Source: Citrobacter sp. On2M (GTDB lineage: Bacteria; Pseudomonadota; Gammaproteobacteria; Enterobacterales; Enterobacteriaceae). From it: DNA of 64,000 bases. Made by a program: the position numbers and the translations under genes. The notes beneath the pieces are model-generated. The model worked only from the letters and a program-made list of their open reading frames with translations, did no database searches and was not told the origin of the DNA. The stretch lies in NCBI RefSeq assembly GCF_018035235.1, contig NZ_WPCV01000006.1, positions 1 through 64,000 of the forward strand, in the 5' to 3' direction. Positions 47,384 to 55,450 of this stretch are shown piece after piece. Position 1 is the stretch's first letter. Every line of letters starts with the position of its first letter.

Positions 47384-48163
47384 TTATTTCCCTGCATCCA
47401 TATCGCAGTACATTCGGGTCCAGCCCTTATAGCCCACCACTTCTGGTTCTTTGTCCGGCAGGTTTTGATAGTTGGCCTTATAGCCCTCCGTTAAATGGGC
47501 TAAGGATGCTTTCATAAACACCACCGTTCCCCAGGCGCGCCCAGGAGATTCAGGCCTCATATGGGCGCTCACATACTCACCACTGGATTTATGTTTGCCA
47601 GGCCTGTAGAGATAATACGTATCATCGAAGTATTGATAATCTATACCCGGACCACCCGGCTTTAAACGCGGGTCGTCAAAAGGGTATGAACTCATATACA
47701 AATGATTTTTCGAGGTGGTAATAAATGCCTGATTATTGACCACCACTACTCTTTTGATTTCTTTTCCTTCCGGTCTGTCGACCATATTCCCATCTGAATT
47801 TATCTCCTGTCCCTGGAAGGGAGACATATACTTTGCTACATGCCATGTTTGCCCGTAGTCTTTAGATATCAGATAAGCCGTTGGCTCCCAGTTTGGGATA
47901 AGTATATATTTATCGGAAGGGTGAATATAGGTTCCGGAGAAAATTCTGAAGGAAGCAAAGCGACCATCAATCAACTCTTTATGGATATTTTTTGTAATAT
48001 CATGATACCAGAGTGCCCCCTCACAATTATAGCCTTTTAATTCCAGATATCGATTATCATCATAACGATAAATGACCTGTGACGGTGTTTTTTTTGTACA
48101 GGCAGAGATAATACATAGTGAAATCACTCCAACAATTATTCTTACCGTATTTCCTTGTTTCAT
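47384..48163 (-). CDS. Tli3-like immunity lipoprotein, second copy
   Basis: Lipoprotein of 259 residues: signal peptide with lipobox LCIISAC, Cys22 as lipidation site, then TKKTPSQVIYRYDDN. Next to a Tle3 phospholipase, it is expected to sit in the periplasm and protect the cell against the effector of its own kind. It is a tandem paralogue of the copy at 48210-48989. Aligned by eye, the first 113 residues differ at about 30 positions but the last 146 at only about 6. Just upstream, the spacer still encodes the last residues of a Tle3 (LQWDMPKPLN), a leftover of the duplication or of a displaced effector. Confidence 0.82.
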   Translation of the reverse strand: MKQGNTVRIIVGVISLCIISACTKKTPSQVIYRYDDNRYLELKGYNCEGALWYHDITKNIHKELIDGRFASFRIFSGTYIHPSDKYILIPNWEPTAYLISKDYGQTWHVAKYMSPFQGQEINSDGNMVDRPEGKEIKRVVVVNNQAFITTSKNHLYMSSYPFDDPRLKPGGPGIDYQYFDDTYYLYRPGKHKSSGEYVSAHMRPESPGRAWGTVVFMKASLAHLTEGYKANYQNLPDKEPEVVGYKGWTRMYCDMDAGK

Positions 48164-48209
48164 AATTTATCCTTAAATGTTAAGCGGTTTGGGCATATCC
48201 CATTGCAGA

Positions 48210-48989
48210 TTATTTCCCTGCATCCATATCGCAGTACATCCGGGTCCAGCCCTTATAGCCCACCACTTCTGGTTCTTTGTCTGGCAGGTTTTGATAGTTG
48301 GCCTTATAACCCTCCGTTAAATGGGCCAGGGATGCTTTCATAAACACCACCGTTCCCCAGGCAGCACCTGGAAACTCAGGACTGGTATGACCGTCCACAT
48401 ACTCGCCACTGGACTTATGCTTGCCTGGCCTGTAGAGATAATACGTGTCATCAAAGTATTGATAATCTATACCCGGACCACCCGGCTTTAAACGCGGGTC
48501 GTCAAAAGGGTATGAACTCATATACAAATGATTTTTCGAGGTGGTAATAAATGCCTGATTATTGACCACCACCACTCTTTTGATTTCTTTTCCTTCCGGT
48601 CTGTCGACCATATTCCCATCTGAATTTATCTCCTGCCCCTGGAAGGGAGACATATAAGATGCTACCTGCCACGTTTGCCCGTAGTCTTTAGATATTTTAT
48701 ATGCCCCAGGTTCCCATCGCGGTATCAGAATATACTTATCTGATGGGTGAATATATACACCGGAAAAGATCTGATACGTTGAATACACGCCATTTACTAA
48801 TTCCTTATGTATATTCCTCTTGGTATCATGATACCAAAGCGCCCCTTCGCAATCGAAACCCTTTAGCTCCAGATACCGGTTATCATCGTAGCGATAAATT
48901 ATCTGTGACGGCGTTTTTTTTGTACAGGCAGCGATAGCGCATAGCGAGAATGCTCCGATTATTATTTTTAACGCACTTCCCTTTTTCAT
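48210..48989 (-). CDS. Tli3-like immunity lipoprotein, first copy (next to tle3)
   Basis: Lipoprotein of 259 residues with lipobox LCAIAAC (Cys22), starting ten bases after the tle3 stop codon. Its adjacency makes it the likely cognate inhibitor of the Tle3 encoded here. The mature domain starts TKKTPSQIIYRYDDNRYLEL; no enzymatic motif is visible. The N-terminal half is strongly diverged from its tandem copy while the C-terminal half is nearly identical, so specificity probably lies in the N-terminal half or the copies have been partly homogenised. Confidence 0.84.
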   Translation of the reverse strand: MKKGSALKIIIGAFSLCAIAACTKKTPSQIIYRYDDNRYLELKGFDCEGALWYHDTKRNIHKELVNGVYSTYQIFSGVYIHPSDKYILIPRWEPGAYKISKDYGQTWQVASYMSPFQGQEINSDGNMVDRPEGKEIKRVVVVNNQAFITTSKNHLYMSSYPFDDPRLKPGGPGIDYQYFDDTYYLYRPGKHKSSGEYVDGHTSPEFPGAAWGTVVFMKASLAHLTEGYKANYQNLPDKEPEVVGYKGWTRMYCDMDAGK

Positions 48990-48998
48990 AATTCATCC

Positions 48999-51095
48999 TT
49001 AAACGTTAAGTGGGTCTGGCATATCCCATTGCAGATTGGAAGTCTCGGTATTGTATATTTCATTATGTCTGGCAGGTTTAACCGTTGTTGAATGATAATA
49101 TTCGTTAACCACACCAAATTGCCCTTTTGGTAAAATATCATTTGGCCTGTTCATGAAATCTTTCGAATGGTCTTTGTTCAACTTTCCAGTACTATAATAA
49201 TCAACTGCTTCCTGAAAACCATTAAGCTTCATACGCCAGTCCCCACGGCGAAGTAGTTTTACCCAGAACTCACCATTTTCGTGATCAAATGCCCTGCATA
49301 TCCCCACCGCCAGATCGAAGGCCATCGCTTTCGCGGGGGCATCTTTCGACATAACAATAGAGGAATGCTGGCTGTAACCAACCTGTTCTGATTGCAGCCA
49401 TTCTCTTTGCAGCTCATCCGGCGTTTTCTCATAAATAAGCTGCACGGTCTTATTGTATCCCCCGCCCAGGACAACGCCTTTGGTATAAGGCTTAGCATAT
49501 TTTTTGGCGAACATCGTGAGTTCTGCGGGCGTTAATTCCTGCCCCGGCTGTAAATAATCGAAACCTGCACCACTGAGATTTTTGAAATCTGTCTCAGTGC
49601 GCGCAATAACCGTGGCTTTTGCCGAAAATGAGATGTCCTGATCGGGTGAACCCGGCGCTATCGAATATTTATACTGACTTCCCGCGCCCTGTAACTGGTG
49701 TCTGAAGGTGACGGGGAGCTGCTCACCATTCACAACCACATCCGCAAACGTATATTGTCTGGTCGCCAGCGTATCCTGATCAAAACAATCCTTTTTTAAC
49801 GCCGGCATTTCAAAAGGCACGCTCAGTGGGCTGCCGCCTATTTCCGGACCATTTTCGCAGAAAACTCGCTGGCGCAGATTGTCTATGCCGCTGGCAATGT
49901 CATGAGGGACTCCCCGCCAGCCCAACCCCTGGACGTTAAGTAATGAAACCACACTGTCATTAGGGCAAAAATAGTTATATACCTTGCCAAAGTTATTACG
50001 GGTATAAAGTTTATTCTTGCGCCATTGAGAATTGGTTTTACTCAGACAAATTGCGCCTTCTAATTCATCAATCTCGGCCTGCGTGTGATATTCCCCCTTG
50101 CCATATCTGGCGTTTGTCGCCATCAAATGACAGAAATTTTTAAACGTCTGCTGGCGGGCACGATCCGTCTGGTGATGTCCTGGCGTCATCCCTTCAGCAG
50201 CCGTTTTTTCCAGGGCGTAGGGAGAATGGTTAAGTATCACGCAGTCAGCGGGTTTCTCATTAGCCTGCATGACCAGCATATTGGCCAACATAGTGATAAT
50301 AGTACCCTGTGAATGTGCAACAATATTAATTGGGTCTCGTTTTATTGCCGGTTCTCTTCGAATCATCAGAATTAAATCGGCCAGCCGCTGCGCGGCAAAA
50401 AACTGATAAATTCGGTGCGGGTTATCATAAATTGGGTGCGTAAAATCCCCGGAATTCAGATGAAATGAAACAAATCCTGCCGCAGCGTTCGCTTTGCCGC
50501 CGGAGCCAGGGCCTAGCATATCCGGAATAGTGGTTGTCGCATTGGCAAAGGTCCCCCCGCCTTTGGCGTACACATCGTCCAGCACGTTGCCGAAATTATC
50601 ATTCTGAAATTTCAACGTGGTTTGAGGAATGTGTCCTAACTTTACCAGCGTTGCGTTGTCATCTTCCTGATAGGCGTTGTAAGGCAGTTTTGCGGCGTCT
50701 CCTGATTTAGCCCGCTCATCGCGATAACGCCGCTGATCGTCAATATACGTTGCATGGTCAACAGGTTTATATCCCCAGTAAAATGGGATCACCGGGCTGC
50801 GCCCGGGCATTTTCACCTGCTGCTGCTCGCCATCGCCCATATCCATTTTGTACTGATGCCATTCATGCGGATACATATCCGTGCGGCCCATACGTTCATT
50901 CAGGCCGGCAATGAGCCCCTGCTCCTGATTTTGATATGCCTCGCCCACATCGTTGACGCCATGAACAAGGATCACAATGCAGGGCATAGGGTTTTTAACC
51001 GCCACTTCGCAGACGGCCATTTTTCCACCGGTGGATTTAGGCACGCCTTGTACACCTGTCGCCACGACTCGCGGATTAAAGGGACTATTACTCAT
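48999..51095 (-). CDS. Tle3-type type VI secretion phospholipase effector
   Basis: Protein of 698 residues with an N-terminal alpha/beta-hydrolase domain: oxyanion-hole sequence VHGVND (about 45-50) and nucleophile Ser262 in IVAHSQGTI. A large C-terminal domain like DUF3274 follows. This is the architecture of the Tle3 family of type VI lipase effectors, such as P. aeruginosa PA0260, which attack phospholipids in the target cell periplasm. No signal peptide is present, as expected for cargo loaded in the cytoplasm. The start overlaps an out-of-frame VgrG tail, and the 3' end is included in the tandem duplication next door. Catalytic competence is likely because the serine motif is intact; the Asp and His partners cannot be assigned by eye. 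Confidence 0.86.
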   Translation of the reverse strand: MSNSPFNPRVVATGVQGVPKSTGGKMAVCEVAVKNPMPCIVILVHGVNDVGEAYQNQEQGLIAGLNERMGRTDMYPHEWHQYKMDMGDGEQQQVKMPGRSPVIPFYWGYKPVDHATYIDDQRRYRDERAKSGDAAKLPYNAYQEDDNATLVKLGHIPQTTLKFQNDNFGNVLDDVYAKGGGTFANATTTIPDMLGPGSGGKANAAAGFVSFHLNSGDFTHPIYDNPHRIYQFFAAQRLADLILMIRREPAIKRDPINIVAHSQGTIITMLANMLVMQANEKPADCVILNHSPYALEKTAAEGMTPGHHQTDRARQQTFKNFCHLMATNARYGKGEYHTQAEIDELEGAICLSKTNSQWRKNKLYTRNNFGKVYNYFCPNDSVVSLLNVQGLGWRGVPHDIASGIDNLRQRVFCENGPEIGGSPLSVPFEMPALKKDCFDQDTLATRQYTFADVVVNGEQLPVTFRHQLQGAGSQYKYSIAPGSPDQDISFSAKATVIARTETDFKNLSGAGFDYLQPGQELTPAELTMFAKKYAKPYTKGVVLGGGYNKTVQLIYEKTPDELQREWLQSEQVGYSQHSSIVMSKDAPAKAMAFDLAVGICRAFDHENGEFWVKLLRRGDWRMKLNGFQEAVDYYSTGKLNKDHSKDFMNRPNDILPKGQFGVVNEYYHSTTVKPARHNEIYNTETSNLQWDMPDPLNV

Positions 51096-51210
51096 TTGGC
51101 AAAATCTCCATTTTCATTTCATCCATTTCCGTCATATCCAGTAACGGCGTCATGCCCTCATCGTCGGTAACACCTTCAATGATTTCACCGGAGGCCTTAG
51201 TCAGTCTGAA
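51088..51210 (-). pseudogene. Out-of-frame remnant of a VgrG C-terminal tail
   Basis: In a frame different from the vgrG gene, the minus strand encodes FRLTKASGEIIEGVTDDEG, a short middle part, and then MKMEILPNE before a stop that overlaps the tle3 start. This looks like the transthyretin-like end (typically ...ASGE.IEG.TD..G.T...) found at the C-terminus of many enterobacterial VgrGs. It has no start codon of its own with a ribosome binding site. I read it as what remains after a deletion and frameshift removed the middle of the VgrG C-terminal extension. Confidence 0.65.
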
Positions 51211-53359
51211 AATGCTTATCGGAAAGCAGGCCCATTTCGCCGCGCTGCGCCTGGACGGAAATATCATCTTTTGCGGCGATAATTTTGATCCCGATAGCTC
51301 TGCTGAAAAGCGATAAGCCCTGCCCGACTGCCATGGAGAGTTTCTTAAAAACGTTAAAACTGCCGTTGTTGGCCGCGTTCAGCGACAGATCTTTGTTTGC
51401 CGACAGCGCCATGGTTTCCGGTGTGAGCAGAGCCATACCGTGATCGGCATAGGCCACCAGCCCCGAGCGGGTAAGCTGTTCAAGCGAAGCGTTAAGCTGC
51501 TGCTGTTGCTCCATCTCAACGTTTAACGCTTGCGCCGTCAGGGCGCTTTGCTGAAGAGAAGTTGCCAGCACAAGGGCTGCCTGTAGCTGTTGAACAACTT
51601 CGTTCATGTCGAGCTGCTGACCGTGGGCTTTTGGCTGCGCCTCTGTCGTCAGCAATATTCCCTTTGCAGCCCTCAAAACTGCCCGATCATCGGTGCGCAG
51701 TTCTGCGCCTTCACCGCGCGGCTTACCACCTGCATCAACAAGATGGCCCATGTTCAGCTGCGTTTTAGCGTACTCGGTACTCAGCTTGACGTGTTCCTGC
51801 CCGCGCCGGTCTTCCATCCGCAGCTTATTGAGACCCGCAGTGCGGATGACATTGCGGGTATTATTGCGGCTGGTAACGGGGTCAGGCTTTGGCGCATGAT
51901 GCAGGGCATGGGCAATGAAAGGTCTTTCCGGATCGCCACCTTCAAACGCAATGGCGACCTCCGCACCCTGAATGAGTGGAAAGTGATGACCATAAGTATC
52001 GCCGGCATAAACTCGCGCCAGACGAACTGGCATACTTTCATAGCCCTGCCTATGTTGGTCGAGGTCAAAATCAAACTTCACCCAATAGCGCCCCTGCAGA
52101 TCGATGTGGGCATATTGGTCATTGTCTATTCGGGATGAAACAATTGCCGGAACCGTACCCGCGATACGCGGTCTGGGTAGCGGCTGGGGTCGAAAGCAAA
52201 CGCGCTCATTGTAAGGAATACCGAAAAGTTGGGATTGCAGGGCTGCATCACGCCTGCCCGTCACTCGCATTGCCGTTACCACAAAGCCCGAAGTGAACGC
52301 CTGCGGAATGGTACCGTCGATTTTAAGCACCATACCTGGCACGATCGACGGACTGGTGGTCACGCCGCTTAAAACGGACTGATTATTAAGAATAATTTCG
52401 TGATGCAGTTTGGCGTAGAACCAGCTTGATTCGCCCGGTTGTTCCTCCGCAAATTTCGATCCCGGCTGGTGATGAATATCCGCGTAACGATAATCCACTC
52501 CATACGTCGTCGACGTTTGTTCAGCTCCCTCGGCATCAGCATTGAGTATTAACGAATTGGCAAGCCGGTAGTCAAAGTTCTTTGCTTTAACGGCTGCGGA
52601 AACAACGTTGTGCTTTGAGACCAGCTTATCGATCGCGTAATCATTGGCTGTCAGACCCGCATGTGATGCATGCATAATCTTTTGATCGAAGATGTACCGG
52701 CTTTGTGAGTCACTGAAGATAAGCACCATAATGTGCGGAACGGCATGATGATTTTCAATTCTGAACCAGATCCCAACTTCCGACAGGATGCGGCTGATAA
52801 ACGCTAAATCTGATTCCTGCCACTGGACGATCATTTCCCGGTCAGGATAGGTACAGATAAGCTCATCAAAGTCGAACTCATAATCGGCAAAAAGATGCTC
52901 TTTGAGGATCTTCGTGACCAGTTTAGGAACGCTTGTATTCAAATAAATGGCCGAACGCTTTCGTCGCGAGAGTAATGCGAGCTTATGCTCCAGCCTGATT
53001 TCGTAAAGTGATTCATCCGCTGAGGTACTAATAAGTGAACATGATGTGATCATCCCTTCTATTTGCCGCTCATTGATCCACATAGCAGAACCCTGGATAT
53101 ATTTACTCCATCTATTATTAGGGGCTCTTATTTGTAACGAGGCTTCAATATTAAGAAGAGATTCTGGAGGGATATCTTTAAGCTTAGAGGTAAATGTGAT
53201 TTTATAACTGTATGGTTTACTTAGATTTTCATTTCCATCGATTGATTCAACATCAAGCACACCTAAACTGACAGTCCCCCTGAGGGTTAATAAGTATTTA
53301 TTTATACTATCATCTGAAACTATACCTTCAAGATTATAGAAACCAGAACCTTTTTTCAT
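51197..53359 (-). CDS. vgrG: Type VI secretion spike protein VgrG (C-terminally truncated)
   Basis: Spike protein of 720 residues from ATG 53359, with AAGGGA upstream. The N-terminal part is the gp27-like hub (about 30-380, including SEVGIWFRIENHH). Then come the gp5-like OB fold (about 390-480: DLQGRYWVKFDFDLDQHRQG, YAGDTYGHHFPL, GAEVAIAFEGGDPERPF) and a beta-helical DUF2345-like extension that starts normally (TPETMALSANKDLSLNAANN). The extension stops early at GLLSDKHFQTD, and an out-of-frame piece of a typical VgrG tail follows. The N-terminus is unusually diverged for a VgrG. No other type VI core gene is in the window, so this is an orphan vgrG cargo module depending on a system encoded elsewhere. 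Confidence 0.88.
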   Translation of the reverse strand: MKKGSGFYNLEGIVSDDSINKYLLTLRGTVSLGVLDVESIDGNENLSKPYSYKITFTSKLKDIPPESLLNIEASLQIRAPNNRWSKYIQGSAMWINERQIEGMITSCSLISTSADESLYEIRLEHKLALLSRRKRSAIYLNTSVPKLVTKILKEHLFADYEFDFDELICTYPDREMIVQWQESDLAFISRILSEVGIWFRIENHHAVPHIMVLIFSDSQSRYIFDQKIMHASHAGLTANDYAIDKLVSKHNVVSAAVKAKNFDYRLANSLILNADAEGAEQTSTTYGVDYRYADIHHQPGSKFAEEQPGESSWFYAKLHHEIILNNQSVLSGVTTSPSIVPGMVLKIDGTIPQAFTSGFVVTAMRVTGRRDAALQSQLFGIPYNERVCFRPQPLPRPRIAGTVPAIVSSRIDNDQYAHIDLQGRYWVKFDFDLDQHRQGYESMPVRLARVYAGDTYGHHFPLIQGAEVAIAFEGGDPERPFIAHALHHAPKPDPVTSRNNTRNVIRTAGLNKLRMEDRRGQEHVKLSTEYAKTQLNMGHLVDAGGKPRGEGAELRTDDRAVLRAAKGILLTTEAQPKAHGQQLDMNEVVQQLQAALVLATSLQQSALTAQALNVEMEQQQQLNASLEQLTRSGLVAYADHGMALLTPETMALSANKDLSLNAANNGSFNVFKKLSMAVGQGLSLFSRAIGIKIIAAKDDISVQAQRGEMGLLSDKHFQTD

Positions 53360-53891
53360 TATCGCATCCCTTGCAGAAAGGCAGTAATACATAAAGAATA
53401 AAGTTCATTCAGCATACCAACAATACTAATAAGAAGGCTATTTTTATCTTAAAATAAAAAAACTGTTATTATTAATAACAACAATATAATTATGATATAT
53501 ATATCAAATTAAATCACGAGGTTTTATATTCAATAGCAGCCAGTTTTAATAAGATTATTTATATTATGTATCATTCGTTTTCATCCCGAGATAACATGCC
53601 AACGCGCATATCCCAATAGTTCCAGAAAACTGAGATGCGAATAAAAAAGCGAACACATTAACTCAATGATTTACAATAACATTTATAAAAACATTCTTTT
53701 TATTTATCATTTTATTGAATGAATCACACTACCCCATAAAAAAACACAATAAAATATAACCATTCCCTGTTCTGCTGTGAGGGAGAGGTAACCGGATGGT
53801 ATCCCATTTCCATGGGAAAGCTTTTGATTTTCTCCCTCTTCCTTTGAGAGAGGGCCGCATAAAGGTCATCTTATCAGCCACAGGAGAATCA
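53360..53891. promoter_or_regulatory. AT-rich region between vgrG and the sugar isomerase gene
   Basis: This 532-base gap is extremely AT-rich from 53400 to 53760, as expected for horizontally acquired, H-NS-bound DNA, and should contain the vgrG promoter. A perfect palindrome TGTTATTA-t-TAATAACA lies at 53464-53480, about 105 bases before vgrG. The last 130 bases have ordinary composition and include GAGGGAGAGGTA (53778-53789), whose inverted copy TACCTCTCCCT occurs at 45652-45662, left of the module. A weak hairpin CCCTCT/AGAGGG lies at 53834-53852. No gene is visible. Confidence 0.5.
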
Positions 53892-54575
53892 ATGAAACGC
53901 TCCGCAATAAACGAAATCCTTGGGCACACGCGCCAGTTTTTTTCTCTGCACGACGTGCACCTGCCTCCTTTCGCCAGTTTCCCGCCCACCCAATGGCGCC
54001 AGCTCGACGCCAGTGCCTGGAGCGAAGTTTTCGACCTCAAGCTCGGTTGGGATGTCACCGCATTCGGCGGCAACAATTTCGCCGCACAAGGGTTAACGCT
54101 GTTCACCCTGCGTAACGGCTCGCCGAAAGGTATGCCTTACGAGAAATGCTACGCCGAGAAAATCATGCACGTTCGCGATGCGCAGGTCACGCCGATGCAT
54201 TTTCACTGGCGCAAACGTGAAGACATTATCAATCGCGGCGGCGGTAATCTCATTGTAGAACTGTGGAATGCAGGGATCCGCGAGCAAACGGAAGACAGCG
54301 ACGTTAGCGTGGTGATTGACGGTTGTCGACAAACGCATGCCGCAGGCAGTCAACTGCGCCTGACGCCGGGTGAAAGCATCTGCCTGCCGCCAGGCCTGTA
54401 TCACAGCTTCTGGGCGGAAGAAGGTTTTGGTGACGTGCTGGTTGGCGAGGTCTCTTCTGTTAATGACGACGACCACGACAACCATTTTCTGCAACCGATT
54501 TCCCGCTACAACGACATTGAAGAAGACGAACCGGCGCTGCTGGTGCTGTGTAACGAATATCGCCTGTTCCGCTAA
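53892..54575 (+). CDS. D-lyxose/D-mannose ketol-isomerase (EcSI/YdaE-type)
   Basis: Cupin-fold sugar isomerase of 227 residues from ATG 53892 (GGAGA upstream). The metal ligands expected for this family are all present: His103 and His105 in MHFHW, Glu110, and His171 in GLYHSFW. This residue set and length match my recollection of the E. coli O157:H7 enzyme EcSI, which interconverts D-lyxose with D-xylulose and D-mannose with D-fructose. It heads a three-gene run with an aldolase and a sugar kinase. Its position beyond the type VI module suggests it was once contiguous with the ABC transporter genes. Confidence 0.88.
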   Translation: MKRSAINEILGHTRQFFSLHDVHLPPFASFPPTQWRQLDASAWSEVFDLKLGWDVTAFGGNNFAAQGLTLFTLRNGSPKGMPYEKCYAEKIMHVRDAQVTPMHFHWRKREDIINRGGGNLIVELWNAGIREQTEDSDVSVVIDGCRQTHAAGSQLRLTPGESICLPPGLYHSFWAEEGFGDVLVGEVSSVNDDDHDNHFLQPISRYNDIEEDEPALLVLCNEYRLFR

Positions 54576-54589
54576 CCAAGGAGCACATT

Positions 54590-55450
54590 ATGCCGTTGAT
54601 CTCACTCGCTGATGGCCTTGCCCATGCTCGCGAACACCGCTATGCCTTAGGGGCGTTTAACGTTCTGGATTCACATTTCCTGCGCGCGTTGTTTGCCGCG
54701 GCAAAGCAGGAACGTTCGCCATTTATTATCAACATTGCCGAGGTGCATTTTAAATATATCTCGCTGGATTCTCTGGTCGAAGCGGTCAAGTTCGAAGCCG
54801 CCAGACATGACATTCCTGTAGTGCTGAATCTTGACCACGGCCTGCACTTTGAGTCGGTGGTGCGAGCGTTACGCTTAGGTTTCAGCTCAGTGATGTTCGA
54901 TGGCTCCACGCTGGAGTACGAAGAAAATATCCGTCAGACCCGCGAAGTGGTGAAGATGTGCCACGCCGTCGGCGTGTCGGTGGAAGCTGAGTTGGGCGCA
55001 GTCGGTGGTGATGAAGGCGGTGCGCTGTACGGTCATGCCGACGAATCACTGTTTACCGATCCGATGCTGGCACGTGATTTCGTCGACAGAACCGGAATTG
55101 ACGCGCTGGCTGTCGCCATTGGTAATGCGCACGGCAAATATAAAGGCGAACCCAAACTCGACTTCCCGCGTCTGGACACTATCCGCCAGCAGGCGGCGAT
55201 CCCGTTGGTGCTACACGGCGGTTCCGGCATCAGCGACGACGATTTCAAGCGCGCGATTGAACTCGGCATTCACAAAATCAACTTCTATACCGGCATGTCA
55301 CAAGCGGCGCTGTCGGCAGTGGAGACGCGGATGGCGAATCGTCAGCCCTTGTACGACGAATTCGCCGAACTGCTGCTCGGCATTGAGGAAGCCATTACCG
55401 ATACCGTTTCAGAACAGATGCGCATTTTTGGCAGCGCAGGACGGGTCTGA
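54590..55450 (+). CDS. Class II ketose-bisphosphate aldolase family protein
   Basis: Zinc-dependent aldolase of 286 residues in the FbaA/GatY/KbaY superfamily, splitting a ketose bisphosphate to dihydroxyacetone phosphate and an aldehyde. Visible motifs are LNLDHGLHFE (catalytic Asp and zinc His), AELGAVGGDEGG, GNAHGKYKGEP and LHGGSGI, the last two carrying zinc and phosphate ligands. With the upstream isomerase and downstream kinase it completes a route from an aldose through a ketose and its phosphate to triose. The exact ketose is not determined. Its stop overlaps the kinase start (TGATG). Confidence 0.9.
   Translation: MPLISLADGLAHAREHRYALGAFNVLDSHFLRALFAAAKQERSPFIINIAEVHFKYISLDSLVEAVKFEAARHDIPVVLNLDHGLHFESVVRALRLGFSSVMFDGSTLEYEENIRQTREVVKMCHAVGVSVEAELGAVGGDEGGALYGHADESLFTDPMLARDFVDRTGIDALAVAIGNAHGKYKGEPKLDFPRLDTIRQQAAIPLVLHGGSGISDDDFKRAIELGIHKINFYTGMSQAALSAVETRMANRQPLYDEFAELLLGIEEAITDTVSEQMRIFGSAGRV

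Larger units (their letters stand above)
47383..49034 (-). repeat. 826-bp tandem duplication containing the immunity genes
   Basis: Unit 1 spans 49034 to 48209 and unit 2 spans 48208 to 47383. Both begin CTGCAATGGGATATGCC, which in unit 1 is the last part of tle3, and both end GGGAAATAAT at the immunity stop codon. Unit 2 stops exactly one base before the PAAR start codon. The junction sits at a short shared AAT. The two units have diverged, mostly in their first half. Confidence 0.88.

Noticed and set aside
45652-53789. AGGGAGAGGTA inverted motif as true ends of a transposon
   Set aside because: The copies are only 11 bases, lie at unequal distances from the module's genes, and no transposase is present; kept only as a note under the insertion finding.
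53834-53852. CCCTCT/AGAGGG hairpin before the isomerase gene as a terminator or attenuator
   Set aside because: Only six base pairs with no T run, in a region with several similar CT/GA-rich runs; too weak to call.
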